Both the position numbers and the translations under genes were made by a program. The notes under the pieces were generated by a model. The model saw nothing but the letters and a program-made list of their open reading frames with translations, searched no databases and was not told the DNA's origin. From Propionivibrio dicarboxylicus (GTDB taxonomy: Bacteria > Pseudomonadota > Gammaproteobacteria > Burkholderiales > Rhodocyclaceae), in NCBI RefSeq assembly GCF_900099695.1, contig NZ_FNCY01000027.1, positions 1 to 47,083 on the forward strand: 47,083 nt of DNA, written 5' to 3'. Below, piece after piece: positions 17,595-28,500 of the stretch. The stretch's first letter is position 1. Every line of letters starts with the position of its first letter.

Positions 17595-18374
17595 ATGGCG
17601 GCAAGCGCGAATCCTGACACTCCCTCCCAAAGCCTTTCCAATCTCAGGCGCAAGCTGATTCTGCGAATGGGGGTCGCCGGGTTGATGATTGTTGGCTTGC
17701 TAGGTGGCTTGGCTTTGTTCGACTATATGGGGGCGCGCGTCGAGTCCGAGCCGGAAGCGACCCGCTACACCGAACCCGTACCGGTCGCCAGGAAGTCGAT
17801 CACGCAACCTGTGAAGCCGATCGAACCCTTGCCCGAGGTCAAAGAGGACAAGAAAGAAACTCCGGCGCCGGAAACCACCAGTCCGCCGGTCGATAAATCA
17901 GCGCCGAAACTAGATGTTCCGCCTCGGCCAGAGGTCGCTGCTCGACCGGCGTTGCCGAAGTCAGGGAGTGGTTCGACGATGCGTGCCGCGTCGGGGCCAG
18001 TGTCGGCACCGATGCATAGCAGCGGGGCCTCTGGCCCGTCATCTGCGCCTGTCAAAGTTTTTGAGCCGCTGCCGGCGCGAGCGGGGGCAGCCATGCCGAC
18101 CGCGCGCAACGAAACAGGGGCGGCGATGCCGCTCCCGGCCTCGCCCTCGCGGCTGTTTTCAGGTTTTGCTCTTCAGGCAGGTGTGTTCACCGAGCCGCGG
18201 CGCGCCGAGGAACTGCATGCGCGCCTGACGCTGGAGGGGATCCCGTCGACGATCGAGGCGCGCGTCCAGGTGGGGCCCTTCAATTCCAAGGAAGAGGCGG
18301 AAGCGGCTCGGATCAAGATGAAGTCGATGGGAATCGACGCCGTCATGCTCATGCCGAGCCGACTGCGGCGTTAA
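17595..18374 (+). CDS. SPOR-domain membrane protein (DedD-like)
   Basis: SPOR domains bind denuded peptidoglycan at the division septum. The 259-residue protein has a cytoplasmic start, one membrane segment (about residues 25-45, MGVAGLMIVGLLGGLALFDY), a long Pro/Ala-rich periplasmic linker, and a C-terminal SPOR domain (about 185-255) with GFALQAGVFTEPRRAEELHA and RVQVGPFNSKEEAEAA. I prefer ATG 17595, with GGAAG upstream, over the TTG at 17562 that overlaps the previous gene. Its TAA overlaps the stop of the convergent TPR gene in a TTAA. A role in cell division is likely but inferred from the domain. Confidence 0.82.
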   Translation: MAASANPDTPSQSLSNLRRKLILRMGVAGLMIVGLLGGLALFDYMGARVESEPEATRYTEPVPVARKSITQPVKPIEPLPEVKEDKKETPAPETTSPPVDKSAPKLDVPPRPEVAARPALPKSGSGSTMRAASGPVSAPMHSSGASGPSSAPVKVFEPLPARAGAAMPTARNETGAAMPLPASPSRLFSGFALQAGVFTEPRRAEELHARLTLEGIPSTIEARVQVGPFNSKEEAEAARIKMKSMGIDAVMLMPSRLRR

Positions 18375-18718
18375 GCCGACGGGGAGCCGCGATGCAAGCG
18401 GCGCAGGAATACGGTCATTTCCTTGACTGCCTGAATGTCGCCATGCGATGTGGCCGCAGTAATGCCCTGCGTAAATGCTTCGATCGCCGCCGGGATCTCG
18501 CCGTTGGCTGAGAGCGCCTTGCCCAGCAATTTCCAGGCTGCCGACGCGCTTGGGTCGAGCGCCAGGGACTGGCGCAGATACTCGGCCGCTTGGCTGGGGT
18601 GGCCTGCTTTCAGCCATTCGTTGCCGAGCGCATAACGGAGCAAGGCACCATCGTGCGCCCCGCCGAGAAGCTTTTCCAATCGCGTAATGCTGGGTGGGAG
18701 CGTCGGTTCGGTATCCAT
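18371..18718 (-). CDS. Small tetratricopeptide-repeat protein
   Basis: The 115-residue protein has no signal peptide or membrane segment. About three TPR-like helix pairs are visible: [25 protein letters not shown], which I split at the conserved Gly; [21 protein letters not shown]; and [16 protein letters not shown]. Such proteins usually mediate protein contacts. No specific partner can be named. It runs opposite to the SPOR gene, with stop codons overlapping, and diverges from the RidA gene with an 86-base gap. Confidence 0.75.
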   Translation of the reverse strand: MDTEPTLPPSITRLEKLLGGAHDGALLRYALGNEWLKAGHPSQAAEYLRQSLALDPSASAAWKLLGKALSANGEIPAAIEAFTQGITAATSHGDIQAVKEMTVFLRRLHRGSPSA

Positions 18719-18804
18719 GGTCAGTGACTCGTCTTGACGGTTTCAAATTTCGGCTTTGCCCCGCTTCGTGGTTCAATACGCTTTTCACCATAGTAGACAA
18801 CGCC

Positions 18805-19182
18805 ATGGCCAAAACGATCATTTCCACCTCGAAGGCGCCTGCTGCCATCGGGACCTATTCGCAAGCCGTCAAGGTCGGAGACACTGTGTATCTCTCCGGC
18901 CAGATCGGCCTGGATCCTTCCAGCATGCAGTTGGTCGAGGGGATCGATGCCCAGATCGAGCGTGTCTTCGAAAATCTCAAGGCGGTTGCCGAGGCGGCGG
19001 GCGGATCCTTGTCCGACGTCGTCAAGCTCAACGTCTTTCTGATCGATCTTGGCAATTTTGCCAAGGTGAATGAGGCGATGGCGCGCTATTTCAGCGAGCC
19101 GTTCCCGGCCCGGGCAGCCATCGGCGTGGCTGCCCTGCCGCGCGGTGCGCTGGTCGAGGCCGACGGAGTAATGGCGCTTTAA
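18805..19182 (+). CDS. ridA: RidA family enamine/imine deaminase
   Basis: RidA hydrolyses reactive enamine or imine intermediates such as 2-aminoacrylate made by PLP enzymes, protecting them from damage. The 125-residue product from ATG 18805 has the usual size. It contains [26 protein letters not shown], and the late [19 protein letters not shown] with the conserved Arg (FPARxxxxVxxLP). The frame stays open upstream but without family similarity. recG begins seven bases after the stop, so they probably share a transcript. Confidence 0.93.
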   Translation: MAKTIISTSKAPAAIGTYSQAVKVGDTVYLSGQIGLDPSSMQLVEGIDAQIERVFENLKAVAEAAGGSLSDVVKLNVFLIDLGNFAKVNEAMARYFSEPFPARAAIGVAALPRGALVEADGVMAL

Positions 19183-19189
19183 ATCCTGC

Positions 19190-21229
19190 ATGGCATCCGA
19201 CGTGCTGCCGGTGCCGCCGGCGCTGAAGACCAAGCTCGAGAAGCTGGGTCTGGTGCGTCATGACGATTTCATCCTGCATCTGCCGATTCGGTACGAGGAC
19301 GAGACGTCGATCGTGACAGTGGCGGACGCGTTGGAGGGCGTCCCCGTGCAGGTTGAAGCGCGTGTCCTCGACGTGTCGGTGCAATTTCGCCCACGCCGTC
19401 AGTTGGTTGCGCGGGTCGCGGACAGCACGGGCGAACTCGTGCTGCGCTTCCTCAATTTTTACGGAAGCCAAGTCAAGCAGCTTGAACAGGCCCGCGACGG
19501 CGACAAATTGCTCCGCCTCTTCGGCGAGATTCGCCGCGGATTTCTTGGCGCCGAGATGGTGCACCCGCGCTATCGGGTAGTGACTGCAGAAACACCGCTA
19601 CCGACGTCGCTGACACCGGTTTATCCGACCACGGCCGGCGTCTCCCAAGCCGCCCTGCGCAAGCTGATCGGCGTGGCGCTGGCGAGCAGCGCGCTCGATG
19701 ATTCGCTTGACGAGGGATGGTGTCGCCGCCACGCCTTGATGCCATTCTCCGCTGCCGTTCGTTTGCTGCATGCCCCGCCGCCAGACGTCGAAGAGGCCGC
19801 TCTGCAGGGGCGTTCCCACCCGGCCTGGCGGCGCGTCAAGTTTGACGAAGTGTTGGCGCAGCAGTTGTCGCTGCGGCGTGCGTACCTTGCGCGGCGCCAG
19901 AAGGGCGCGCCGGTGCTGAAAGCCGACGGTTCCTTGCGCCGGCGTTTGCTGGCGAATTTGCCGTTTGCGCTGACAACGGCGCAGCAGCGCGTTCTTGCCG
20001 AAATTGCCGACGACCTGGCGCAGCCGTATCCGATGCAGCGCTTGCTGCAGGGGGATGTCGGTAGCGGGAAAACCATCGTTGCGGCCCTGGCGGCCTGCCA
20101 GGCCATCGAGGCGGGCTATCAGGCGGCGTTCATGGCGCCAACCGAAATTCTGGCGGAGCAGCATTACCTCAAACTGCGTACCTGGCTTGAGCCTTTCGGC
20201 GTCGAGGTCGCCTGGCTGACCGGCAGCCTGCGCAAAGCGGCCAAGACGGCATCGCAGAGCCAGGCCGCAGGGAGCGCGCATCTCGTTGTCGGGACGCACG
20301 CCTTGATTCAGGCGGGGGTCGATTTCGCCCGATTGGGTCTAGCGATTGTCGACGAGCAACATCGCTTTGGTGTCGCCCAGCGCTTGGAGTTGCGCAAGAA
20401 GGGCGGAAACCCGCACCAGTTGATGATGTCGGCGACGCCGATTCCGCGGACGCTGGCGATGAGTTATTACGCCGATCTCGACGTGTCGGTGCTCGATGAG
20501 TTGCCACCAGGACGCACGCCGATCCGCACCAAACTGATTTCCGACGCGCGCCGTGACCAGGTGATCGCCGGCGTGCGGGCTACGGTTGGGGAAGGGCGGC
20601 AGGTGTATTGGGTCTGCCCGCTGATCGAGGAGTCCGAAAAACTGCAGTTACAGACGGCGATCGATACGCATGCGGTGCTGTCCGCTGAGTTGGCGGAATT
20701 GCGCATCGGTCTGGTGCACGGACGCCTCAAACCGGCCGAGAAAGCGGCGTTGATGGCCGAGTTTGTCGCCGGAGAGATTGACGTGCTGGTGGCGACGACG
20801 GTCATCGAGGTCGGCGTCGATGTGCCCAATGCCAGTTTGATGGTGATCGAACACGCCGAGCGCTTCGGCCTTTCGCAGTTGCATCAACTGCGGGGACGGG
20901 TGGGGCGCGGCGCGCATGACTCGACATGCGTGCTGCTCTACCAGTCGCCTCTGTCGCAGACGGCACGGTCGCGCTTGAGGATTATCTTCGAGCACACCGA
21001 CGGTTTCGAGATTGCGCGGCAGGATCTGCACTTGCGCGGCCCCGGTGAGTTCGTCGGCAGTCGTCAGTCGGGTGTGCCGCTGCTGCGCTATGCTGACCTG
21101 GAGATGGACATCGACTTGGTCGAACTGGCGCGCGACTTGGCCGAAAGGATGCTGCGTGACTCGCCAGCGCGAGCAGAAGCGCATCTCGCGCGTTGGTTGG
21201 GCAGTCGCGAGGAACTGCTGAAAGCCTGA
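19190..21229 (+). CDS. recG: ATP-dependent DNA helicase RecG
   Basis: RecG remodels stalled replication forks and branched recombination intermediates. The 679-residue length fits. An OB-fold wedge domain lies at about 60-160. Helicase motifs follow: Walker A GDVGSGKT at 288-295, the DEQH box at 388-391 (LAIVDEQHRFG), SATPIPRT, and late motifs ATTVIEVGVDVPNAS and QLRGRVGRG. The C-terminal GPGEFVGSRQSG is also RecG-specific. ATG 19190 has no strong ribosome-binding site, so translation may be coupled to ridA just upstream. Confidence 0.96.
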   Translation: MASDVLPVPPALKTKLEKLGLVRHDDFILHLPIRYEDETSIVTVADALEGVPVQVEARVLDVSVQFRPRRQLVARVADSTGELVLRFLNFYGSQVKQLEQARDGDKLLRLFGEIRRGFLGAEMVHPRYRVVTAETPLPTSLTPVYPTTAGVSQAALRKLIGVALASSALDDSLDEGWCRRHALMPFSAAVRLLHAPPPDVEEAALQGRSHPAWRRVKFDEVLAQQLSLRRAYLARRQKGAPVLKADGSLRRRLLANLPFALTTAQQRVLAEIADDLAQPYPMQRLLQGDVGSGKTIVAALAACQAIEAGYQAAFMAPTEILAEQHYLKLRTWLEPFGVEVAWLTGSLRKAAKTASQSQAAGSAHLVVGTHALIQAGVDFARLGLAIVDEQHRFGVAQRLELRKKGGNPHQLMMSATPIPRTLAMSYYADLDVSVLDELPPGRTPIRTKLISDARRDQVIAGVRATVGEGRQVYWVCPLIEESEKLQLQTAIDTHAVLSAELAELRIGLVHGRLKPAEKAALMAEFVAGEIDVLVATTVIEVGVDVPNASLMVIEHAERFGLSQLHQLRGRVGRGAHDSTCVLLYQSPLSQTARSRLRIIFEHTDGFEIARQDLHLRGPGEFVGSRQSGVPLLRYADLEMDIDLVELARDLAERMLRDSPARAEAHLARWLGSREELLKA

Positions 21230-21235
21230 CAAGCT

Positions 21236-21256
21236 CGCGCCCGTGCATCGGGCGCG
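21236..21256 (+). terminator. Hairpin after recG (possible terminator)
   Basis: CGCGCCCG, loop TGCAT, CGGGCGCG is a perfect eight-base-pair GC stem seven bases after the recG stop. There is no T run, so it may rather protect the mRNA 3' end or act with Rho. It sits between recG and the convergent small gene at 21308-21508. Confidence 0.45.
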
Positions 21257-21307
21257 CCTTGCCAGGAGGGATAGGTGCCAGGCTCCGAGGCGCCTGCAGA
21301 TGTCCTG

Positions 21308-21508
21308 CTACGGAAGGCGGGCTTTGTATCCCAGTGCTTCGATCTTGCAGAATACGCCCTCGCAGCTTGGGACGTGCAGCGGTGAAATCGTCGCCGAGCA
21401 TCCGTCGATGCCGGTGCTGACGTTCAGCACGCCTTCAAGTTCACTCAGGCTGCCCACGCTTCTCTTTCCAAGAAAACCTTTGGGTGCGTAATATTTCACG
21501 GTACTCAT
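21308..21508 (-). CDS. Small HMA-like protein without metal-binding cysteines
   Basis: No characterised relative is recognised. The 66-residue frame is believable because AAGGAG (21515-21520) lies six bases before its ATG, and because the sequence reads like a ferredoxin-fold heavy-metal-associated domain: a start strand (STVKYYAP), a helix ending ELEGVLNV, a strand with GCSATI, then CKIEALGYKARL, close to the IEALGY end of HMA domains. The usual CxxC after the first strand is replaced by FLGKRSVGS. The three cysteines lie elsewhere. It has its own unit between recG and the transporter. Function unknown; the fold is inferred. Confidence 0.6.
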   Translation of the reverse strand: MSTVKYYAPKGFLGKRSVGSLSELEGVLNVSTGIDGCSATISPLHVPSCEGVFCKIEALGYKARLP

Positions 21509-21684
21509 GGGGGTCTCCTTTCAATGCCCATACGAACCGTTTCCGGGCATGCGTTAGGCCATTCGTAAATGAGAAAGTTTCGCAGAATTCAGTGCGACCC
21601 CTTATTGCCCGAGCTGTCCTTCGTGCCGAACGATCCGACGCGATAGAATGCAGTCCCGCGACGATTCGATGGAATGACCGAAAT

Positions 21685-23028
21685 ATGAATACCGGCGAGA
21701 AAAGCGAGCAAGGAGGTCTGCTTCATCTGTTGTCGGTGCGCCGTTTTGCGCCTTTTTTCGTAACCCAGTTTCTCGGAGCGTTCAACGATAACGTCTTCAA
21801 GAATGCGCTCGTCGTCTTGCTGACATTCCAGGCGGCGCAATGGACTTCTCTGCCCCCGGAAATCCTGACCAATCTGGCCGCAGGCGTTTTCATCCTGCCG
21901 TTTTTCCTTTTCTCCGCCACCGCCGGTCAGATTGCCGACAAGTTCGACAAGGCGGGCCTCGCGCGGCTCGTCAAACTGCTGGAGATGGCGATCATGGGAT
22001 TCGCCGCCGCCGGCTTCCATTTTCATGATTTGAGCATTCTGCTCGTGGCGCTTTTCCTGCTCGGTCTGCATTCGACCTTGTTCGGGCCAGTGAAATACGC
22101 GATCTTGCCGCAACATTTGCACGCCCACGAACTGGTTGCCGGCAATGCCCTGGTCGAGTCCGGCACCTTTGTCGCGATCCTGCTGGGGACGCTGGTGGGT
22201 GGGCTGCTCGCCGGTGCCGGCGGGCATCCCGTCTGGGTGGCGCTGGCCGGCCTGGGGATCGCGGCGGCCGGCTATGGTGCGAGTCGTTTCATCCCTGCGG
22301 CGCCGCCACCGGTCCCCGATCTGAGGATCAATTTCAATCCTTTGTCCGAGACCTGGCGCAATATCGCATTCGCCCGTCGCGAACGCGCGGTGTTTCTCGC
22401 TATCCTCGCCATTTCCTGGTTCTGGCTGTATGGGGCCTTGTTCCTGGCGCAGTTCCCCGCCTATGCCAAGAATATTCTCGGTGGTGACGAATCTTCGGTG
22501 ACTTTGTTGCTGGCGGTGTTTACGGTCGGCATCGGTGTCGGTTCGGCGCTCTGCGAGCGTTTATCCGGGAAACAGGTGGAGTTGGGCCTGGTGCCGCTTG
22601 GCGCGATCGGGCTGACCGCGTTTGGCATCGATGTGTGGCTGGCGTCGCCGCAGATCGTGCCGGGTGGGATTCCGCTCGATGTCGCTGCGTTGCTGTCCCG
22701 CGTGTCGACGCTGCGCGTGCTTTTCGATTTTCTGATGATCGGTATTGCCGGCGGATTTTTCATCGTGCCGCTGTATGTGCTGATCCAGGTACGCGGCGAT
22801 CCCCGCCATCGCGCACGACTCATCGCCACCAACAACATTCTCAACGCCCTGTTCATGGTCGTCGGCGCCCTGGGTGCCGCGGCGCTGCTGGGCGGCGGCC
22901 TGTCGATCCCCGCCCTGTTCGGGCTTGCGGCCATCGTCAACGTCGTGATGGCGAGCTTTCTCTTTGTCTGTGATCGGGAGTACCTGCAACGCTGTCGTCA
23001 TTGGCTCGGCCACGCTCGGGGCGGCTAA
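21685..23028 (+). CDS. MFS transporter, LplT-like
   Basis: The 447-residue integral membrane protein has about 12 hydrophobic segments. It carries the segment FVTQFLGAFNDNVFKNALVV near the start, which is characteristic of LplT and the transporter part of LplT-acyltransferase fusions. LplT flips lysophospholipids inward across the inner membrane for re-acylation. ATG 21685 follows GGAATGACCGAAAT. The frame is open back to 21484, but that part overlaps the divergent small gene and looks random. No Aas acyltransferase gene lies beside it, so lysophospholipid as substrate is a family-based guess. ubiA begins nine bases after the stop. Confidence 0.8.
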   Translation: MNTGEKSEQGGLLHLLSVRRFAPFFVTQFLGAFNDNVFKNALVVLLTFQAAQWTSLPPEILTNLAAGVFILPFFLFSATAGQIADKFDKAGLARLVKLLEMAIMGFAAAGFHFHDLSILLVALFLLGLHSTLFGPVKYAILPQHLHAHELVAGNALVESGTFVAILLGTLVGGLLAGAGGHPVWVALAGLGIAAAGYGASRFIPAAPPPVPDLRINFNPLSETWRNIAFARRERAVFLAILAISWFWLYGALFLAQFPAYAKNILGGDESSVTLLLAVFTVGIGVGSALCERLSGKQVELGLVPLGAIGLTAFGIDVWLASPQIVPGGIPLDVAALLSRVSTLRVLFDFLMIGIAGGFFIVPLYVLIQVRGDPRHRARLIATNNILNALFMVVGALGAAALLGGGLSIPALFGLAAIVNVVMASFLFVCDREYLQRCRHWLGHARGG

Positions 23029-23037
23029 AATAACGCC

Positions 23038-23934
23038 ATGACCGCCATTCATTTTTCCTTGAAAGAACGCCTTCCTCTGTATCTGCGCCTCATGCGGCTG
23101 GATAAGCCGATCGGCATTCTGCTGTTGTTGTGGCCGACCCTGTGGGCGCTCTGGTTTTCCTCGCAGGGCCGGCCGGATTGGGGCGTCGTCTTCGTCTTTG
23201 TCTGCGGCACCGTCCTTATGCGCTCGGCGGGATGTGTCATCAACGATTTGGCCGATCGCGATTTCGATCCGCACGTCGCCCGCACGAAGGCGCGTCCGCT
23301 GGCGGCCGGATTGGTGTCGTCCCGGGAGGCGCTGATTCTCTTCGTGGTGCTGTCGTTGGTCTCCTTCCTGCTGATCCTGCCCTTGCGCTCCCTGTATTTG
23401 CTGGCTTTGTCGGTTCCCGCGCTTTTTCTTGCAGCCAGCTATCCGCTCACCAAACGTTTCCTCGCTATTCCACAGGCGTATCTTGGTGTGGCCTTTGGTT
23501 TTGGTATTCCAATGGCATTCGCCGTCCAGCTCGATGCGATCCCTTCGACGGCCTGGCTCTTGCTACTTGCCAACGTGTTCTGGGCGATTGCCTACGATAC
23601 CGAGTATGCGATGGTCGATCGTGCCGACGATCTGAAGATCGGCATCCGCACGTCGGCGATCACCTTCGGTCGCTACGATGTCGCTGCCGTGATGGTCTGC
23701 TATGCCGTGACGTTCGGCCTGATTGCGTGGGTCGGGGCGCAGTACCGTATGGGGCTCGGGTTTTATCTTGGATTGGGCGTTGCCGTAGCCTTGGCCGTAT
23801 ACCATTTCACCTTGATCCGGGAGCGCGATACGGTGCGATGTTTCCGCGCATTCCTGCATAACAACTGGGTGGGTGCCAGTATCTTTGCCGGTATCGCGCT
23901 GGACTATCTGCGCATGAACGCGGTACTGTTCTGA
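23038..23934 (+). CDS. ubiA: 4-hydroxybenzoate polyprenyltransferase
   Basis: UbiA attaches the polyprenyl tail to 4-hydroxybenzoate in the inner membrane, the first membrane step of ubiquinone synthesis. The 298-residue protein has about eight to nine membrane helices. The first Asp-rich motif NDLADRDFD is at residues 69-77, followed by [12 protein letters not shown]. The second, around [19 protein letters not shown], is near residue 185. Both bind Mg-diphosphate. It is nine bases after the transporter and 66 before ubiD. Confidence 0.96.
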   Translation: MTAIHFSLKERLPLYLRLMRLDKPIGILLLLWPTLWALWFSSQGRPDWGVVFVFVCGTVLMRSAGCVINDLADRDFDPHVARTKARPLAAGLVSSREALILFVVLSLVSFLLILPLRSLYLLALSVPALFLAASYPLTKRFLAIPQAYLGVAFGFGIPMAFAVQLDAIPSTAWLLLLANVFWAIAYDTEYAMVDRADDLKIGIRTSAITFGRYDVAAVMVCYAVTFGLIAWVGAQYRMGLGFYLGLGVAVALAVYHFTLIRERDTVRCFRAFLHNNWVGASIFAGIALDYLRMNAVLF

Positions 23935-24000
23935 GCACTGCCCGATGACGACCGTCTTTTCATCGCTCACTTTCCTTTGGCGCGACGCGCTCACACGATC

Positions 24001-25464
24001 ATGAAATATCACGATTTGCGCGATTTTGTCGCGCAGTTGGAACAACTCGGCGAACTCAAACGGATAGACGTTGAGGTCGATCCGCACCTCGAGATGACGG
24101 AAATCTGCGACCGCGTATTGCGCTCCGGCGGTCCGGCAATTTTGTTCGAGAAGCCCAAGGGCCACAGCGTGCCGGTGTTGGGCAATCTTTTCGGAACACC
24201 CCGGCGAGTGGCATTGGGGATGGGGGAGACCTCGGTCGAGGCGCTGCGCGAGGTGGGCAAGTTGCTTGCCTATCTGAAGGAGCCGGAGCCGCCCAAAGGG
24301 CTCAAGGATGCCTGGGAAAAACTGCCGGTTTTGCGGCAGGTGCTCAACATGGCGCCCAAGGTCGTTTCCTCGGCGGCGTGCCAGGAAATCGTCTGGGAAG
24401 GCGCCGATGTCGATTTGTCGCGCTTGCCGGTTCAGCATTGCTGGCCGGGCGATGTGGCGCCGCTGATTACCTGGGGCCTGACCGTCACGCGCGGCCCGAG
24501 CAAGGCGCGCCAGAATCTGGGGATTTACCGGCAGCAGGTGATCGGACCGAACAAGGTGATCATGCGCTGGCTTGCGCACCGCGGCGGTGCGCTCGATTTT
24601 CGCGATCATTGCTTGCAATACCCGGGCAAGCCTTTCCCCGTCGCGGTCGTCCTCGGCTGCGATCCCGCGACCATTCTCGCGGCGGTGACCCCCGTGCCGG
24701 ATAACGTTTCCGAGTATCAATTCGCCGGTTTGCTGCGTGGGGCGAAGACCGAGTTGGTGAAATGTCTGGGCTCGGATCTGCAGGTGCCGGCCTTTGCCGA
24801 AATCGTTCTCGAGGGCTTTATCGACCCGACCGAAACCGCGCTCGAGGGGCCGTATGGCGATCACACCGGGTATTACAACGAGCAATCGACTTTCCCGGTG
24901 CTGACGATCGAACGCATCACGATGCGCAAGAATCCGATCTACCACAGCACCTATACCGGAAAGCCGCCGGATGAGCCGGCGATGCTGGCAGTGGCGCTCA
25001 ACGAGGTGTTTGTGCCGCTCTTGCAAAAACAATATCCCGAAGTCGTCGATTTCTATCTGCCGCCCGAGGGATGTTCGTATCGCCTCGCGACGGTGAGCAT
25101 CCGGAAACAATATCCGGGCCATGCTAAACGCGTAATGTTCGGCATCTGGAGTTTCCTGCGGCAGTTCATGTACACCAAGTTCATCATCGTTGTGGACGAC
25201 GACGTGAATATCCGCGACTGGAAAGAGGTCATCTGGGCAATGACGACGCGGGTCGATGCGGCGCGCGATACCCTGATCGCCGAAAATACGCCGATCGATT
25301 ATCTCGACTTTGCCAGTCCGGTGGCCGGTCTTGGCAGCAAGATGGGTATCGATGCGACGAACAAGTGGCCGGGCGAAACCACGCGCGAGTGGGGTCGCCC
25401 GATTGTCATGGACGAGGCAGTGAAAAAGCGTGTCGATGCCTTGTGGTGCAAATTAGGTTTGTAA
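24001..25464 (+). CDS. ubiD: 3-octaprenyl-4-hydroxybenzoate decarboxylase
   Basis: UbiD removes the carboxyl group of polyprenyl-4-hydroxybenzoate using prenylated FMN made by UbiX. ATG 24001 gives 487 residues, the family size, starting [20 protein letters not shown]. Family segments include [21 protein letters not shown] near 175-195 (shown split at the conserved Gly in the protein), EFAGLLRG-type [15 protein letters not shown], and [12 protein letters not shown] near residue 290, which lies in the active site. The next step in the pathway after ubiA is thus encoded beside it. A UbiX gene is not in the window. Confidence 0.95.
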   Translation: MKYHDLRDFVAQLEQLGELKRIDVEVDPHLEMTEICDRVLRSGGPAILFEKPKGHSVPVLGNLFGTPRRVALGMGETSVEALREVGKLLAYLKEPEPPKGLKDAWEKLPVLRQVLNMAPKVVSSAACQEIVWEGADVDLSRLPVQHCWPGDVAPLITWGLTVTRGPSKARQNLGIYRQQVIGPNKVIMRWLAHRGGALDFRDHCLQYPGKPFPVAVVLGCDPATILAAVTPVPDNVSEYQFAGLLRGAKTELVKCLGSDLQVPAFAEIVLEGFIDPTETALEGPYGDHTGYYNEQSTFPVLTIERITMRKNPIYHSTYTGKPPDEPAMLAVALNEVFVPLLQKQYPEVVDFYLPPEGCSYRLATVSIRKQYPGHAKRVMFGIWSFLRQFMYTKFIIVVDDDVNIRDWKEVIWAMTTRVDAARDTLIAENTPIDYLDFASPVAGLGSKMGIDATNKWPGETTREWGRPIVMDEAVKKRVDALWCKLGL

Positions 25465-25533
25465 ATTTCGGCTTCTCCCCTATCATGCTGGCTGGCCTGA
25501 AGTGGACACTTCCTAAAACAACAGTCAGCCTTC

Positions 25534-28500
25534 ATGGACAGTCGTCAGCCTTTATCGACAATTGATGTTGCAGAGCGCCCGGCTCCCCGTTCGGCCGGCG
25601 CTTTCGCGCGTCTGTCGATCATGCTGCTGCTGGTCTGTCTTGTGCCGCTTGCGGCCTATCTGGCGGTTCGTGTTCACGGTCCGCAGCTTGAGCAGAAAAC
25701 CTTTGATCATCTCGCGTCGATCGCGACGCTGAAAGCGGCACACCTGGAAAGTCTGCTCCGCGAACGCCAGCGGCGAGGACGGGCGCTGGCGTCGTCGCCG
25801 GCCTTCGCCGATCTGTTGCAGTCGTTGCGGCAAGGTGACGGTGAGCGCGCCGCGCAGGCGTTCGATGCACTGTTCGCAGCGGCGCAGGAGGAGGGGCGGT
25901 ACGATTCGCTGCAACTGGTCGGCGTGAAAGGCGATCTGCTGCTCAGTTCAGGGCGTCGTCGCAGCATTGCACCGGAGACCTTGTCGGCGCTTTCGGGCGG
26001 GCTGGCCGACAGCGGCGAGCGCGCTTTTTCCAGACTGATTGTCGATACCGGTGGCGTACGCTATGTCGATGTCGTCACTGCTCTTCCGCTTATGGATGAG
26101 GCGGGTCGTGATGCTCCGCGCTTCCTGATCCTGAGCGTGGCAGCAGACGATTTTCTGTTGCCGCTCTTGCGAGGATGGCCGACGGCCAGTCGTAGTGGCG
26201 AGACCTTCCTGATCCGTCGCGATGGCGCCAATGTCGACTATCTGAGCGAAACCGTTCGCGCTTCGGTTTCGCTCGTGCCGCGGCGTTCACTCTCGTCCGA
26301 TGAAGCGGCTGTTGCGGCCCTTGCGCTCGAGGCGTCTCGTCCGGGGACGGCGAGAGCGATGGGGCATCGCGGCGAGTCGGTGTATGCGGCGTTTCGGCCA
26401 ATTACCGGAACCGATTGGGTCCTCGTCGCCCAGCAAGCGTGCGACGAAGCGCGGGCGCCGCTGCGTAATCTGGGCTACAGCGTTGGGGCGGTGACCTTGC
26501 TTGCCGTGCTCGTCGTCGGCGCCGTCATTGGCCGGCTGCGGCGCTTGCGCGACCAGACCCGTCAGCTGGTTTCGGTCGCGCGTTCGGATGCGATGCTGCG
26601 TCGCTTCTACGATATGCCCTTTGTCGGCATTTCAATGCGACCGCTGTCTTCGGATAGTTGGAGCATGGTGAACGATTACCTGTGCCAGCTCTTCGGGTAC
26701 ACGCGCGATGAAATGCTGAATCTGCGCTGGCAGGATGTTTGTCACCCCGACGATATTGCCGTTACCGCCGACGCCTTCGGACAGCTTGAGCGGGGCGAGA
26801 GCGACAGCGAATTGATCGACAAGCGTTTTGTCCGCAAAGACGGGAGCGTGCTTTATGCCGAGGTCGCTATCCGTTCCGTGCGTGATGCCGATGGCAAACC
26901 CGAGTTTTTCTTCGCGGCCGTTCGCGATGTGAGCGCGCAAAAAGCGGCAGAGGCCCGCATCCGGCGACTGACCAGCATCTATTCGGCCCTGAGCGAAACG
27001 AATCAGGCGATTGTGCGCTGTACGAGCGAGGACGAACTGTTTCCGCAGATCTGCCGTTTCGCCGTCGATTACGGTGGAATGCAGATGGCATGGGTCGGAG
27101 TGCTCGATCCGGTCAGCAAGTGGGTTCGTCCCGTCGCGAGTTATGGTGCCGGCGCAGATTTCCTGGCGCTCTCGCAGGTTTCGGCCGATCCGCACACGCC
27201 GCATGGGCATGGGGTGACCGGCATCGCAATTCGCAACGAGGCGCCGTGCTGGATGCAGGATTACCTCAACGAGGCGTCGGCGATGCCATGGCGCGAGTTC
27301 GCCGAAGCGCATCACTGGCGATCTGCCGCCGCGTTACCGCTGTATCGTGGCGGTACGGTGGTGGGTGCGCTGGTGTTGTTTTCGATCGAGGTGGCTGCGT
27401 TTGACGAACAGATCCGCGCCTTGCTCACCGAAATGGCGCAGGACGTCAGCTTTGCCATGACGCAGTTCGTCAAGGAACAGGCACGGGCCAAGGCCGAGGC
27501 GGAGCTGCGTTTGGCCGCCCAAGTGTTCGAACAGAGCGCTGAAGCGGTGGTGATATCCGATCCGGATCATACGATCCTCAAGGTCAACCGGGCATTCACC
27601 GAAATCACCGGCTATGAGGATGACGAGGTGCGCGGGTTGTCGTCCCTCGTCCTGGCGGCGAGTCCGGAGGATGTCGAGCGCTATCCTGTCATGCTTGAAG
27701 AGATTCGTCGCATGGGGGCGTGGCAGGGCGAAATGTTCGCCCGGCGCAAGAACGGCGAGGTGTTTCCGCAGTTGCTGTCGATCAGCCGGGTGCTCGATGC
27801 CGACGGCCAGGTCAGTCACAACGTGGCCATGTTCCGCGACATCTCCGAGCAGCGGCAAAGCCAACAGCATATCCAGCGGCTGGCGCATTTCGATGCATTG
27901 ACCGGGTTGCCGAATCGTCGTCTGCTCGAAGACCGCGTCAGCCAGGTACTCAATCGTGTCAGCCGTAACAGCGAGCGCATGTCGCTCGTTTTCATCGACC
28001 TCGATCGTTTCAAGAATGTGAACGATTCCCTCGGGCATCGGGTCGGCGACGAGTTGTTGATCCAGGTCGCCGGGCGTTTGCGCGAGACTTTGCGCGAGGA
28101 TGACACCGTCGCACGCCTCGGAGGGGACGAGTTCATCCTCGTCTTGCCCGATACCGGCGTCAAAGGTTCTTCGCGCGTGGCGGAAAAGGTCATGGCGGCC
28201 TTGTCGCAGCCGTATCGGATCGATCAGCACGAATTGATCGTGACGCCGTCGATGGGGATCGCGATCTATCCCGATGACGGGGCCAACTACGAGGTCCTGT
28301 CACGCTGCGCCGACGCGGCGATGTATCGCGCCAAGGATGCCGGGCGTAACACCTTCCGCTTTTTTACGCGGGAAATGCAGGAGCATTCCGATCGCGTCCT
28401 GAGTCTCGAAAATGCCTTGCGGCGAGCGCTGGAGTTGGGGCAACTACAACTGCATTACCAGCCGCAGATTTCACTCGAAACGAATCGCGTGGTGGGGGTC

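Noticed and set aside
21484-21684. N-terminal extension of the LplT-like transporter
   Set aside because: The segment is hydrophilic, overlaps the divergent small gene and is not found in the family. ATG 21685 gives the expected start.
23563-25122. Minus-strand frame opposite ubiA/ubiD (519 codons)
   Set aside because: Shadow frame. The two plus-strand genes match known families end to end.
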